DNA of 64,000 nt from contig CM049322.1 of NCBI GenBank assembly GCA_026874595.1, positions 22,853,400 to 22,917,399 of the forward strand, given 5' to 3'. Position 1 is the stretch's first letter, and each line of letters starts with the position of its first letter. Shown here in pieces: positions 26,525 to 37,370 of this stretch. The translations under genes were made by a program, and so were the position numbers. The notes below the pieces were generated by a model that was not told the DNA's origin, ran no database searches, and worked only from the letters and a program-made list of their open reading frames with translations. The DNA comes from Sipunculus nudus (lineage: Eukaryota; Annelida; Sipuncula; Golfingiida; Sipunculidae).

Positions 26525-26760
26525 TTACGGGGTGACATAAAAGCGGACCGAACTGTCTCGCTAGTGAAGCTTGCTTTTCTAGCGAAGCGGTTTGAACGCC
26601 AGACATGTGCGCCACTGACATGGGTTCGAATCCCGGATCGGCCATAATTTCTGAACAATTTGTCTTCGTAACAAATGGGGGCTCGTCCAATATGACGGCA
26701 AACTTTGTGGCCCGGAAATGGTGGTATGAAGTAATTGAGTAATTACCGCCACCTAGTTTA
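26525..26760 (+). mobile_element. tRNA-derived SINE-like remnant
   Basis: An A-box TAGCGAAGCGG at 26,580-26,590 and a B-box GGTTCGAATCC at 26,623-26,633 match RNA polymerase III internal promoter consensus. The flanks do not form a complete acceptor stem, so a SINE head is more likely than a tRNA gene. It sits in pseudogene A1 where B1 has exons 3 and 4, so it marks or accompanied the deletion. The element ends are approximate. Confidence 0.6.
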
Positions 26761-28775
26761 AAAAAAGTGTGACTCCTGTACCCCTAAGCTTCCTGAGGAA
26801 CTACACTGTGTAGCTTTTAACTGAACACGTAAATAACTTAAAATACCATAATAACAATCTCTCACTATCCCCCTCGCCCAATGTACATATACAAGTAGTG
26901 ACTTATATTTGTTGATTCAGGTTTACAGATCAACAGATCAGAAGACCGATCGTCACTGGCCGCTCAGTACCAGAGCTGTATCGTTCCACCACCTGGAAGT
27001 CCGAGAGATTCATCTTCTCCAGTATCTTATCTATGACTTTTGCGTAAGGGACACCCGTGTGTGTAGGGGACGCACACTGCCTGCCATACAGCGCAGAACT
27101 TCAGACAAAGGTAAAACGATACCTAAAGACCCTGTCATTATAATATGACTGGGAAGGATAACAAGGTAATAACGTGGTTTGCTATATGTTCGCAAAGCAA
27201 AGTTACAATTCGCGATAATCAAAAAATAAAAATTATCTCGAAAAAGAACCTTTGTGAATAAGACGCCCTTTCTACAGAGGTGAACAGCTATATCTAAAGT
27301 TGTCTCATAGACAGCTCATGTTTATGTTATCCATGTTAATAGCACGAAAGTCGAAACGTTATATTATCTGTCGATAAGTAAACAGAATTTCCCCTGGTCC
27401 GATGTTCCCTCATATATTTGTTTATTTGTTATTAAAATTTATTTATTATTTCATATTAAAATCCGATAAATTGTTTGGTCCAGGTCTGAAGAAATAGTTC
27501 AGGCACTAAACCTGCAAAAGTGGATCGTGATTCATTTAAATGATAAAAAAATAACCTTATGGATATGGTGCGATCCATAGTGAGTCGAGCTGTAGACATG
27601 ATACAATTTTTTAGGAAGACATGAACACGTGAAAGGCGGCAAATGCATTTAGAGAGGGAATGTGTATTATACATGAGTAAAGAACTAGTAGAGGTACTTA
27701 CGTATTAAATCCATGTTTAAAATACACCTTATACCAGACAAGCTGGTCCAGAAATTATGAACGGTGCCGAAACACATACGGACCAATTAAAATTTTAAAA
27801 AGTAATTAGGTACACGTTTTATTTTAGAGTGACATCACAGCTCTTTAAGCTCACTACAAGATCCTAGTTGCTTAATCAATATAGCCATGGAGGTATGTCA
27901 TACATATGATAGCCAATTTGTACAATGTCTTTCAGATAAATTTTTTTTTGGTGATAAGTAGGTTCTCTTTTGTCCAGAACTCCCTTTCTTTATAATTTAA
28001 TGTCCGAGTGCAAAGAAACATTTATAAATTCAGAGCATATCAAATTGACAATGTACGATTGTAGAAAAGTGAATCGTTATCGAAAAGTTTCTGGTCACTC
28101 CTTATCCCAGAAAAAGCAAAAGGTTACAACGGATGACTATTAATTTAAGCGGCGCGGAATATAGAGAAAACGTAAAAGAGTTCGAGTCGATGGCAGTGTC
28201 AAACGATCAGTTTAGTTCCTTGATCATTACAAGATGCCGGTAGGTGCTGTATCGTTTTAAAATATTACTGACACTGGGAGAATGTGCATGACAGAATATC
28301 CAGATAACAGTGCCAACCAATATAGGAAATCTTCTTTTGCTTCTAGTAACTCAGGCATGGACAGAACCATGACGCTTGTCGTTACTTTCACGTAAAAGGT
28401 GAAACAATGTGACGAACAACACGAGTTAGACATCAGTATACCTGTGAAAGACTAAAAAATAGCATGTCATAAAAGACACGGTTAGAATGTTGCAACAACT
28501 ATATTCGTAACTGGTAAAGTTTTTGGATAATATTTAATTTTTTTTGTTTTTTTTTTTCCTCTTTGATCTGTGAAACAATCATGTAGCAGGACTTCAGTTA
28601 AGCAAAATTCTAGTACCGACCTATACAAGAGTATGTTGGTGTCGTATTTTATTTCTCCCTTAACCAAGCGTCGGAATAAGTGTTTATGCGGTTTAATAGC
28701 TCATTTGTTTACACGGGGACGTAACACGGGGACGATATGGCCTTATTCGAAATGCAAGGCGTGATGTAACAGAAG

Positions 28776-28817
28776 TTACGTCACAGAGGACAATGACGTC
28801 ACTCCACGTGTACGTGG
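28776..28817. promoter_or_regulatory. Candidate CRE and E-box cluster upstream of A2
   Basis: TTACGTCA (28,776-28,783), a perfect palindromic CRE TGACGTCA (28,794-28,801) and the E-box CACGTG (28,805-28,810) lie within 35 bp. Segment B keeps the TGACGTCA (51,329-51,336) but not the other two. The sites are about 1.3 kb before the A2 start codon, and no transcription start is known. Short motifs of this kind arise by chance, so this is tentative. Confidence 0.3.
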
Positions 28818-28929
28818 CGTTTCCCTGAAAGGTGTCCGGAAATTAACGTACTTCATGGGGGCCATGGTTGTTGTTCGTTGTGTTTATAATCAAGGACAGC
28901 TATGCCACGTTGTTTAAGGGCATTTTTCA

Positions 28930-29205
28930 AATATTACTACGCCAATTATGTTTTTTGGTGACGTTGGTTTGTTTGTCCGTTCATGTCCGAGCAACATTCC
29001 TCAAAGCGTAATAAACGGATTTCTAGAATTTTCTACGATAGCTCGACAATGATAAAAGGAACAATTGATATTTTAGGGCCGATTCGGATCACAATGTATC
29101 TGGATCCAGTTTTTTTTAAAGGAATCATTCTGCTTTTCGAACAAAACTATATTTGGGCGAGGAGCTACTTTGGGGGAGGTCCGCGCTCTCTGAGTGTAAA
29201 TTTCT
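28930..29205 (+). mobile_element. Dispersed repeat ending in CTCTGAGTG
   Basis: The tract runs through TAATAAACGGATTTCTAGA, then GATTCGGATCACAATGTATC, and ends in GCGCTCTCTGAGTG. It recurs at 51,465-51,745, and part of it again at 51,045-51,220. No coding capacity is seen. It behaves like a short non-autonomous element. It pre-dates the segmental duplication because it occupies the same place in both segments. Confidence 0.6.
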
Positions 29206-30116
29206 AGTTTCTTTTTCGGTCAAGTGTAATCTCCTGAAAGTCACATGCTGTTTAACATAAGTGAGGGTAAAAACTACTAGAAGGCTTGAGAGGGGGTTAA
29301 TCCCCCAACCTCCACTCCCTTTAGAATTACCCATATAGTATAAAAGTAAAACCGTTATATTTTTATCTCATTAATCTACTGACATATATATATTTTTCAA
29401 AAGTTGAGACAGCAAATCGCGGCCTTAATTTAACGTTTTCTTTAAAATGAAAGAAATGGCCCAGTTTTCGGCAGTCGATAAATGCATTCCCCTTGAATTT
29501 GTCTTCAGACTAAAAACTTGAGAAATATGTTGCCTCACGTGGCCAGTATTTCCCCATGAGAGCAAATATACACGACACAAAATGTTTGCAGCCCACAGGT
29601 GTGTTCACTTCTGATCACATAAAGGACCGTTAAAATGGAAATTAAATTCTTGTCCCTGCATTAAAGATAGCTGTCCCGGTATTGTAGTTTATATAATATT
29701 ACTAATTGTCCATTCTCCGTACATCAGGTTTCAGAAGTGTACACATAATATATATTGCGTAATGTATTATATAACCTTTCTAATGAGATATAATTTGTTA
29801 TCATGTATAGATCAAGTACAAGTAAAATAGGCGGTCTCAGTGTAAACTGACAATTGTAAGCTGCAGCAAACCTGAAATAACATCGCTGCGAAAGAATAAA
29901 TTGAACCTACAATGCATTGCTGGTGGTTCAAATAAGACGAGAGAAAATTCTTCGTTAACATCTCAAAGCTTCTCACAAATGTGGTACGGAATCATCGAAA
30001 CATAGTGATCATAACTAATTCTGGACTGTAATTGAATAAGTTACATATATCTAAAAATTAAGAGCTATAGACCTTTACCTATAGCTGTATACGGTATGCT
30101 CAGACAAGCAGCCACA

Positions 30117-33100
30117 ATGAAGTCATGCTTGTCGTGGGTCGGTTTGCCCATTCTGTCTTTATCCACTTGTATTGCTCTTATAAGCGGGGACAAACAAACG
30201 GAGACCATGCGGCAACCCATGAAAAAAGGTAACAAATAGTATACTGTACTTATGTATATACATGAAAAACCATCCGAGGATTCAAATTATTAATCATATG
30301 AAATTATATTCGATCTGATCTAATAGGTCATCTACCGATCCACACTGTAAGGATATATCTGCGGAGGAACTTGAATTATCAAACCATTGGCAGTCAAAGA
30401 TTGGACAGTTTAAGTGGTTATTCGTTATGTTCCCGTTATATAGTCTGTGGGTATATAAACAGTAGGCCAAAGGAAATGTTCTGGAAAGATATCGATTACA
30501 TCATACCATACATTATTTATTATTTTTATATAAACTAAAACAAGCAGGCGCCGATCCAGGACTGTTTGCAGGGAGGGTCAACGGGTGTCATGCATAAAAA
30601 GTGTCTAAAAAAAGGGTCGTTGATTAAGAGCATGGGGGTCGAGACCCCCACCCCCAAAACCCCCGTCATGTATAAGATGAGAAATGGGGGGGGGGGGTTA
30701 CTGTGTTAATGTAAAATATATGAATGTCCAGTTCTAATAATTTATACAATTATACGTACAGGCTGTCTATCTATTGAAACTTGATTTTTTTACATTTGAC
30801 AGGATAATTTCATAAAAGACCACAGGAATAACATTTAAATAAAAAGTAAAATCTTCCACTCTATTATATTATACTAAAACATTTTGCTCATTAGAATCTT
30901 CTTATATGCAAGACTCTTTTGTTGCCTCTGTTTACGATTCCTATACGGCATTTATGAGCTTTTTAGCAGTACAAATGAATGATTAAAATGCCAGTCATTT
31001 AAAAGGAATCTAGTATGTTAGGAGCAATTAAATCCAAAGAATCTTAATATTTCTCAATCTTCTGAGGCTTTTAAATTGCTAAAATACGTTTTTTTTTCAT
31101 TATGGGATTCGTCTTGATTCGTCTTGCGTTGAATTAAATTTTATTTGACCCTAAGTGCTAATAATTGTACTTACGTAACGTAACAGGAATTTGTAATATA
31201 TTGTATATTTTATAAAAGTAAAGAATAGAAAACTTTTGATTAAATATTTATATTCTGAACTGATGTATGATATATCAAATTATGATTCCCAGTGAATGAC
31301 ATTTTGTTTTATTCTATCAGAGACCAGTTCTTCTAGTAAAGTCCCTACCATTGTGTGCGGCATTTTGAAAAAGAGTCTGGCAGAATCAGTAGCAGTCAAC
31401 AACACCTGGTCCCGGAGATGTGACCACGCCCACTTCTTCATCCCAGAAGAGGACAAAGACAAGGTCACGTCGGGCAAAGAGGTCAGGTTGAACGTGAAGG
31501 ACAGACAAGATATGTACAGGTGGTCGTACAACACGTACAAGGACCAAGTGGACTGGTACATGGCGTGTGATGACCAGACCTACGTCATCATGGAGAACCT
31601 TAAACACCTTCTGACCGGGGTCGATCCAGATAAACCCTTCTACATCCGTACTCAAATCCTGACTGAAGACGGGGACTTCATATACCAAGACGGATCCGGG
31701 TGAGACTAAACACCAGACGGTATCTGGGGAGCACGCGCAGCATGTATATCTGCTCATTTTATCATTTTAAAGCATTTAACATTTCCTTTTAAATTTTATT
31801 AACGCCATTGAATTTTGTTTGAACTTCTGCTTTATCTATCGATTTTCTTTCTTTATAGGATCGGGCATTCTTTATTTATAATTCATGTAAAATCTGTCAC
31901 TTATTCAACAAATTTTATTTTGACCTTTGATAATAATTTCAGTTTTCTACTGAGTCGTGAAGCTACAAGGCAACTGATAATCGAGGGGTCGACACTACAG
32001 GAATGTCGAGCGACAAACACTTTCGAGGAGGCAGATATGGGTGAATATTAAAAACAAGTCCAACGTGTTATAACAGTAGTTACATTTAGCGATGTCTCCT
32101 CTCTACGTAAGAGTATCTTTAAAAAAAACAAAGACGCTATTCACACAGACAAAGAAATATTCCGTTTTTTACAGACACAGATAATGATTTATTACTTCGT
32201 CAAGAAGGATACATATTTGTCACATTTAGCTTCCGAAATTAAAGATTATTATATACATTATAAATAAAACAGGGATATTTTCTTACTTGACATTTTGCAG
32301 GGTGGTCACAAGTGTAAATACTGTCCAGTTAATCAAGTAACCACCTTTTGTTAAAACCGTGTATATTATCTGTTCAAAGCCGGGTGTCTTGGAGCGTTAA
32401 AGGTGGAGCCGCTTGACTCGTTTACCGAGATTGACGATTGGCAGCATGTCGCAAAATGGATGGACAGTGACATGAGATACGACGAAGAAGTGAACAGACG
32501 CAAAGCCGAGAGGGTGTGTTTTTTGCAAAATATATCATTTTTTCTGCATTGGGTAACGGGGGGGGGGCAATCTGATTACTCGCACCGGATATTCAAGAGT
32601 TTAAGTGCTTTGAATGCCTTTTATTTACCGTTGATCAAGTTGAGGAGAAAATATTGTTATAATAATATTGCAGCATTAAAATTGTAAACAAAATATATAG
32701 TAGTGGTAGCTGTAGAACTAAGAGAAGAAGTAGTTGTAATAATAGTAGTTGTAGTGGTGGTAGTAGTAGTTGTTGTCGTAGTAGTAGTGATGACGATAGG
32801 TTGATGCTACAGTCATCAAGGTTATTTGTTCCTAGAAAACTCGCAAAGTTTAAAGAAAACAGGAAAACAAACAACTGCTTATAGTTATTAATTTATTCAA
32901 TGCCTTTAGCTGTCATCAGAATGGTAGGTCGGCAGCTTTTAAATTTGCATACGGAAGTCCAGATGGAGAGTCCAACCAAGAAGACTAACAATCCGCTGAG
33001 TGAAACCCTCCATGTGCATGTCTTTATGTTTTCGAAGTTCAGGGACACTCCTTATCGTCCAATCTAGTGTAATACAGTTCAAGGATTTCACTTGTGGCTC

Positions 33101-33563
33101 ACCTCGCCGAGACAGAAACTCTCTGGTACTCTCAGATTCACACTCTCCCTATAGACTTCAAATTTGGCAAATGAATACATTATTTGAATTAATGCTTTAC
33201 GCTTACTTAGTTCATTAAGCTGCTAAATATACAAACAGAAATACTCTTTTTTGTTATCAATTAGATTGTTCACAATGTTAAAAATGTTTAGATTCCATTG
33301 AGGTATCTTTAATGATAGCCGAGATGTTATACTGTGTAATGTAATGTTATATATTTCTAATACAGAAAGGCGCTACATCGCCAACTCTTCCCGTCCGCTT
33401 GCCACTTGCGGGGATAAACTCAGTCAGCCTGCACCACGTTCCGACACCTTACATCTATCTGATGGAATACCTCCTGTACGACTTATGTGTGGAGGGCAGG
33501 AGAAAATGCAAGGAAACCTTGTTCCCATGGCTACCACGTGCATCATCTAACAACAAGCAATAG
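30117..33563 (+). CDS. A2: C1GALT1-like GT31 protein with DDQ motif (5 exons)
   Basis: Exons are 30,117-30,228, 31,321-31,699, 31,943-32,040, 32,380-32,513 and 33,366-33,563, with GT-AG introns in phases 1, 2, 1, 0. They join into 306 aa without interruption. Exon 1 encodes a short N-terminus with a hydrophobic anchor at about residues 6-23, suggesting a type II Golgi membrane protein. Exon 2 carries the catalytic-domain core (TIVCGIL at 47-53, VDWYMACDDQTYVIMENL, DPDKPFYI). The DDD/DED metal motif of B1 and C is DDQ here (residues 121-123), and GGAG is DGSG. Exon 5 has SLHHVP and EYLLYDLCVEG, matching the family C-terminus. AATAAA follows at 33,701. The family transfers galactose from UDP-Gal to GalNAc-Ser/Thr. 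The altered motif leaves activity uncertain; a Cosmc-like partner role is a guess. Confidence 0.88.
30545..30672. mobile_element. Truncated MITE in intron 1 of A2
   Basis: The left end CAGGCGCCGATCC and the body (GCAGGGAGGGTCAACGGGTG, then GGGTCGAGACCCCC) match the fuller copy at 52,958-53,162. The right inverted terminus is missing, and a 12-base G run follows at 30,686-30,697. The orthologous position in B2 shows the insertion pre-dates the segmental duplication. Confidence 0.6.
32700..32805. repeat. GTA/GTT-rich trinucleotide tract
   Basis: An imperfect TAG/TTG trinucleotide microsatellite in intron 4 of A2. The matching intron of B2 holds a shorter version at about 55,275-55,335. It accounts for a leucine-rich open frame on the minus strand. 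Confidence 0.8.
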
Positions 33564-34740
33564 CGCAGAGGACAAGTCTACTGTATATATCATGTAGACA
33601 TTCCTGACTGCGAGCGGGATACGAACTCTCCTCTTGTTACACTGTAGCACAGAATGCGAATGTATTATCTTAATTTTTTAAATACGGGCATGTGTATCCA
33701 AATAAAAAAAAATAAGTGGCATGGTAAAATTTAATTATTCTGTAGACACATAAATCTTCCTGAATGCTTGACCGAGTGTACAGGTTAATAATATAAAGAT
33801 AAATATCTTACTGTCACCTTTTGTCGTGTATGTATGATTCTGTAGGTATCTTTCTGAGTCTGTGACACATTTATGAATGAACTGAAGTCTTTAAAAATAA
33901 ATTTGATATTTATAATATACAATGTAGACTTTAAACCAGAACGGTGGAGATATATATTAATTGACAAACGAATGCGTCTTTCGGGGGATCCGCGGTTACA
34001 TGACCTAGCCGTAAGTACACAACTCACAAGGCACTAAGATTGGACAAAATAGGTAAGCCTAGCCTGGTTCGTGATAGAAGCCGTTTCCAGGAAAGCATCG
34101 CAGTAGTCTTCCATTAGGTTTAATTCATATCAATGTGAACAGCCCACAATGTTAACATTAGTCTTAGAATGATAAACTGGCACAAAGAAATGCATGTGAA
34201 CTCACAGCCCTCTCTAAAAAATTCCGTGTCTATGGTAACGAGTCATTTCCAGTATCACAAACAAGTTGATTGCGTCCAGTGACCCGGACGAGCCATTCCT
34301 GCACTCATTCGGTAAGAAAACAACCATGCAGAGAGATTTACCAATATGCTGATTGAAAACAGAATTGTCCTCGCTCATTCTGGGTGTTGTTATCAATTTT
34401 ATTAAAAATGCTAATGATTGGTCTGGTTTATGTCAAGTGATAGCGTACATGTAGGCCATGAGACGTTGTCAGAAATGTTGAAAATATTCAATCCTCGCTG
34501 GAGGATGCAATGGCACTCCGACAGACAGTACGCTGGTCGTAGACTCTTATATGTCAGTTTGACGAAATTGCGCTATTGTGTGACCTAGCAATGGGGAAGA
34601 TAACTCACCCAGGGTAAGCAAATACAATAACCACCGGGCATGTTTAGCACCATCATTTAAAATATAGGAAGCGCGTGCTACTGTCCGGCACGCAGTCCGA
34701 AACCGGTATAGATCTCTGCAGATGAACATACTTAGTTAAG
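33564..34740. other. 3' flank of A2
   Basis: No gene is recognised. AATAAA at 33,701-33,706, about 138 bp after the A2 stop, is the likely poly(A) signal. The rest pairs with 56,134-57,180 in segment B, for example ACAAACGAATGCGTCTTTCG near 33,964 and 56,533. Confidence 0.6.
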
Positions 34741-37185
34741 CTAGCATTAAAACATGGAACCCATGGGTCTCTGTGCTCAGTTTAAGTTGACCTTGAAGGT
34801 AGAAATCTAAAATAATATCAAATGGAGATAAAGTCTGAGAGAAGAGATAATATAGGCCATGGTTGGTTGATATAATTAGTTTGTATTAATGAGTAGGAAA
34901 TTGTTGAAAATAATATTTCTGACCTGACCATGTTTCCTTATATATAAACTGATATATGTGAGCAGTTTGTGAACATAAGACATTTAAAAGATAGGTAAAC
35001 TATTATCATGATGATTGGATGGCTTTTTTTTTTCATAATTTGTTGACAGTTCAGCAGTTTACACATTTTTTTAATTAGATCTATTTTTATAATATTGTAT
35101 TAAATATATATGTTTTATTTTATAAAAGGTATACAGTTGCAATATACCTATTAAAAGTTCATTCACAATAACTGAATATAAAAAAAATTGACAGACAGAC
35201 TGGTTAACAAAGCTGATCACTTCACCTCCCATTCTGCCGAGGCAGGAAAATAATATATGAAGTTACAATTGGATCTTAATTTATTTTATTATATCAAATT
35301 GTTTAAAAGTTTAAAACTGTATACATTTGCAATATTAAACACCTGGATATCTAAGTTGCTCTCTAATTTTAGATCCATCTTTAAATCCATCTATATATCC
35401 AGCATATCAAAGTTATTTCAACAGTGTTTATAGAAAAAAAGTTCATAATTGATATATATTAATGATACTGGAGAGATGATGGACAGACAGAGATGATCAC
35501 TTTATGTCCCATTCTCCTGAGGCAAGAATATGAATCAATTAGATCTTAATTTTTTCTAATACTAATTTTTTTTTTTTTAATTTAATAAATTTTACACATT
35601 TGAAATAAAACCAATGTCCCTAATGCACACATGCAAGGCCTCAATGGCAGGGGTGGGTGTGGGAATTACAATACCTTTATATAAACATACAGGACAAACA
35701 TTAATTTCCCATGGGTGCTGGGGGGGGGGGGGTTAATATTAGAATAACCGTACACCTGTCACAGCACCCCCCCCCCCCCCCCCCCCACGACTAGTGACCC
35801 ATTACGATTCAGGTACATTGGCATAACTGACCTCCAGTGAGCAGAAGTGATCTGTCGCAAGTTTGACAATGCAAGTGAATATAACATAGCCAAAAAATCA
35901 ATAACTAGCCTATTTTCTTAGCTCAGCCGTCTGTCCGTCCTTCCGTCTATCTGTTAACCGGGCACAAATCGTAACCGGTAGACCTGGGATCTTCTTATTC
36001 GACATGCAGGGAAGTCCATGAAAAATACCTTTGTAAACCTCAAATTAGGTCTCTGTTACCCATATCCTCCGAGCTATGGGGCTCAGAATCCCCCCCTCCC
36101 GAATTATTAGTATGATACACAAGCTCCAGTATCCAAACAACTAATGCATTCATCAATGATTCTTTGCTGCATATTCATCATGGACTGTTTCATCAATTGC
36201 TGCCTCAGTTTTTTTTTTTGGTTTTTTTTTTGCGCATTTTTTGTCTATTTCAGAGACCTTTAACAATGCGTTTGTCCGTTAAAAGGGCACAAATCGTGAC
36301 CATTCAACCTAAAATCTTCTTATATATAATTACCAGGTAGGTCCATGAGAAATTTCCTTGAAAACCTGAAATTAGGTCTCAGTTACCCATATCCTCTCAG
36401 CTATGCTTCAGTTGAATGGGGATACGTGAAAAACCTACAAAATTTGGCATTCAGATGATTAAATTCCCTTAGTGAATGTCTTTCTAGTCAGCTGAGCGTC
36501 ATGACCCATGGGTAACTTGTTAGCTTTTTTTCAAATTTCAGATTTACACATGTTAAATACTTACGTTTATATGCTGTGGAAATTAAATCAACAGAACTAA
36601 CTTTAAAAAAGTGCAAAATTTAAGGTACCGATTTTTATGCTAATAACTTAAAAAGTTTACAAAATTCAGATAATTTTTGGATAAAGAATTGAATCTTGAT
36701 TGGACAAAATTATACATAAAGAATCTCTAGCTTCACAAATTATTATGTTAAGTGAGTTAACATATTTCCTGATTTTTAAGTGCATTATGATCGGGCCAAT
36801 AATTTACTAAAAAATACACAATTTGGACATAATTTCTGGCATATATTTAGAAAATATTTGTGGATATTTATGGTAAATATTAAGCAAGATAAGTGCATTT
36901 GATATTCAGCAGTCCGGAAGTGAGTTAACCAGTTTTCGATTGAAAATAAAGTTTTCCCTTAATTTCTCGCAGGAACGAGGATAGATTTTTAAGACATCTA
37001 ACAGTATGTCGAATTTTGGATTCGTAGTTTTAACGGTCTCAAAACGTCCCAGTGTGGCAAACGGACAGACAGACGGAGGGGCGGACAGAAGGACAATGGA
37101 CCATAACTATAGCTAAGTGGACATATAGCTATAGTCAGCTCAGCTAAAAATTGAAGCGGTTACCTTCAACAACAACAGCAAAAAG
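34741..37185. mobile_element. About 2.45 kb of extra sequence in copy A, repeat-rich
   Basis: Segment B runs directly from its equivalent of 34,740 to CCCGGGAAA near 57,190, so this block is extra in A (or lost from B). Its first about 400 bp matches 61,740-62,105. Internal direct repeats include GACAGACAG with GATCACTT (near 35,190 and 35,485) and an ACCCATATCCTC-containing tract (near 35,950-36,080 and 36,270-36,400). It ends in a GGACAGACAGACGGAG tract. No transposase or other open frame is seen. It looks like one or more non-autonomous elements; exact ends and target duplication were not resolved. Confidence 0.5.
35720..35786. repeat. Facing G and C homopolymers
   Basis: A run of 13 G (35,720-35,732) and a run of 20 C (35,767-35,786) are separated by 34 bp. 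They could pair into a 13 bp G:C hairpin, or each could form quadruplex or i-motif structures. Run lengths may be unreliable in an assembly. Confidence 0.85.
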
Positions 37186-37370
37186 AGAACCCGGGAAATG
37201 TAGACGGGAGTACTCTACTTAAACGTCATTGATAGAGAAATATGGAAAGAGTATACGCTGCTCAGGCGTGTCTGACAAGTTCATGTTATAGTAAAGTCAA
37301 TGTGCATAATCACTGGCGGTGATCACTTTATATGGTACTAAGGGTAAATGTGTGCATCTTGTATTGTCAT

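Larger units (their letters stand above)
23979..27148 (+). pseudogene. C1GALT1: A1: decayed core 1 beta-1,3-galactosyltransferase gene
   Basis: This is the paralogue of B1. The exon 1 remnant runs from about 23,979 to 24,212 and lacks the start codon and membrane anchor; a lost base brings in a stop. Exon 2 runs 26,060-26,474. Relative to B1 it has lost 2 bp near 26,155, giving an in-frame TGA, and a further base near 26,250. The metal motif DDD of B1 reads ENI here (AENITY), and the GGAG motif reads VGAG. Exons 3 and 4 are missing, replaced by a SINE-like insertion. Exon 5 (26,921-27,148) is still open and encodes the family C-terminal block with SFHHLE. AATAAA follows at 27,225. Several independent lesions make a functional product very unlikely; a transcribed non-coding or regulatory role is not excluded. 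Confidence 0.9.
27149..30116. other. Spacer between A1 and A2
   Basis: No gene is recognised. Most of it aligns by eye with 49,893-52,525 in segment B. It holds the A1 poly(A) signal (27,225), a CRE/E-box cluster near 28,776-28,810 and a dispersed repeat at about 28,930-29,205. It is the upstream region of A2, so promoter elements are expected here, but none can be placed firmly. Confidence 0.6.
23179..37370. repeat. Segmental duplication, copy A
   Basis: From the end of the satellite to about 37.37 kb the sequence follows segment B (45.3-57.37 kb) in the same order and orientation: upstream region, gene 1, spacer, gene 2 and 3' flank. Easy anchors are GATTTCTTAGGAA just after the satellite, the exon 5 pair at 26,921 and 49,686, the gene 2 start at 30,117 and 52,526, and the CCCGGGAAA block near 37,187 and 57,190. 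Copy A differs by SINE-like insertions, loss of exons 3 and 4 of gene 1, and about 2.45 kb of extra sequence at 34,741-37,185. Confidence 0.9.

Noticed and set aside
26570-26645. Functional tRNA gene on the plus strand
   Set aside because: The B box is perfect, but no acceptor stem can be formed with the upstream sequence.
31386-31757. Minus-strand frame of 123 codons, also open opposite B2 exon 2 (53,967-54,344)
   Set aside because: It is antisense to exon 2; shared openness follows from the paralogy and codon content of the sense strand. No start context or domain supports it.
32635-32874. Leucine-rich minus-strand frame
   Set aside because: It is the reverse of a TAG/TTG trinucleotide microsatellite.
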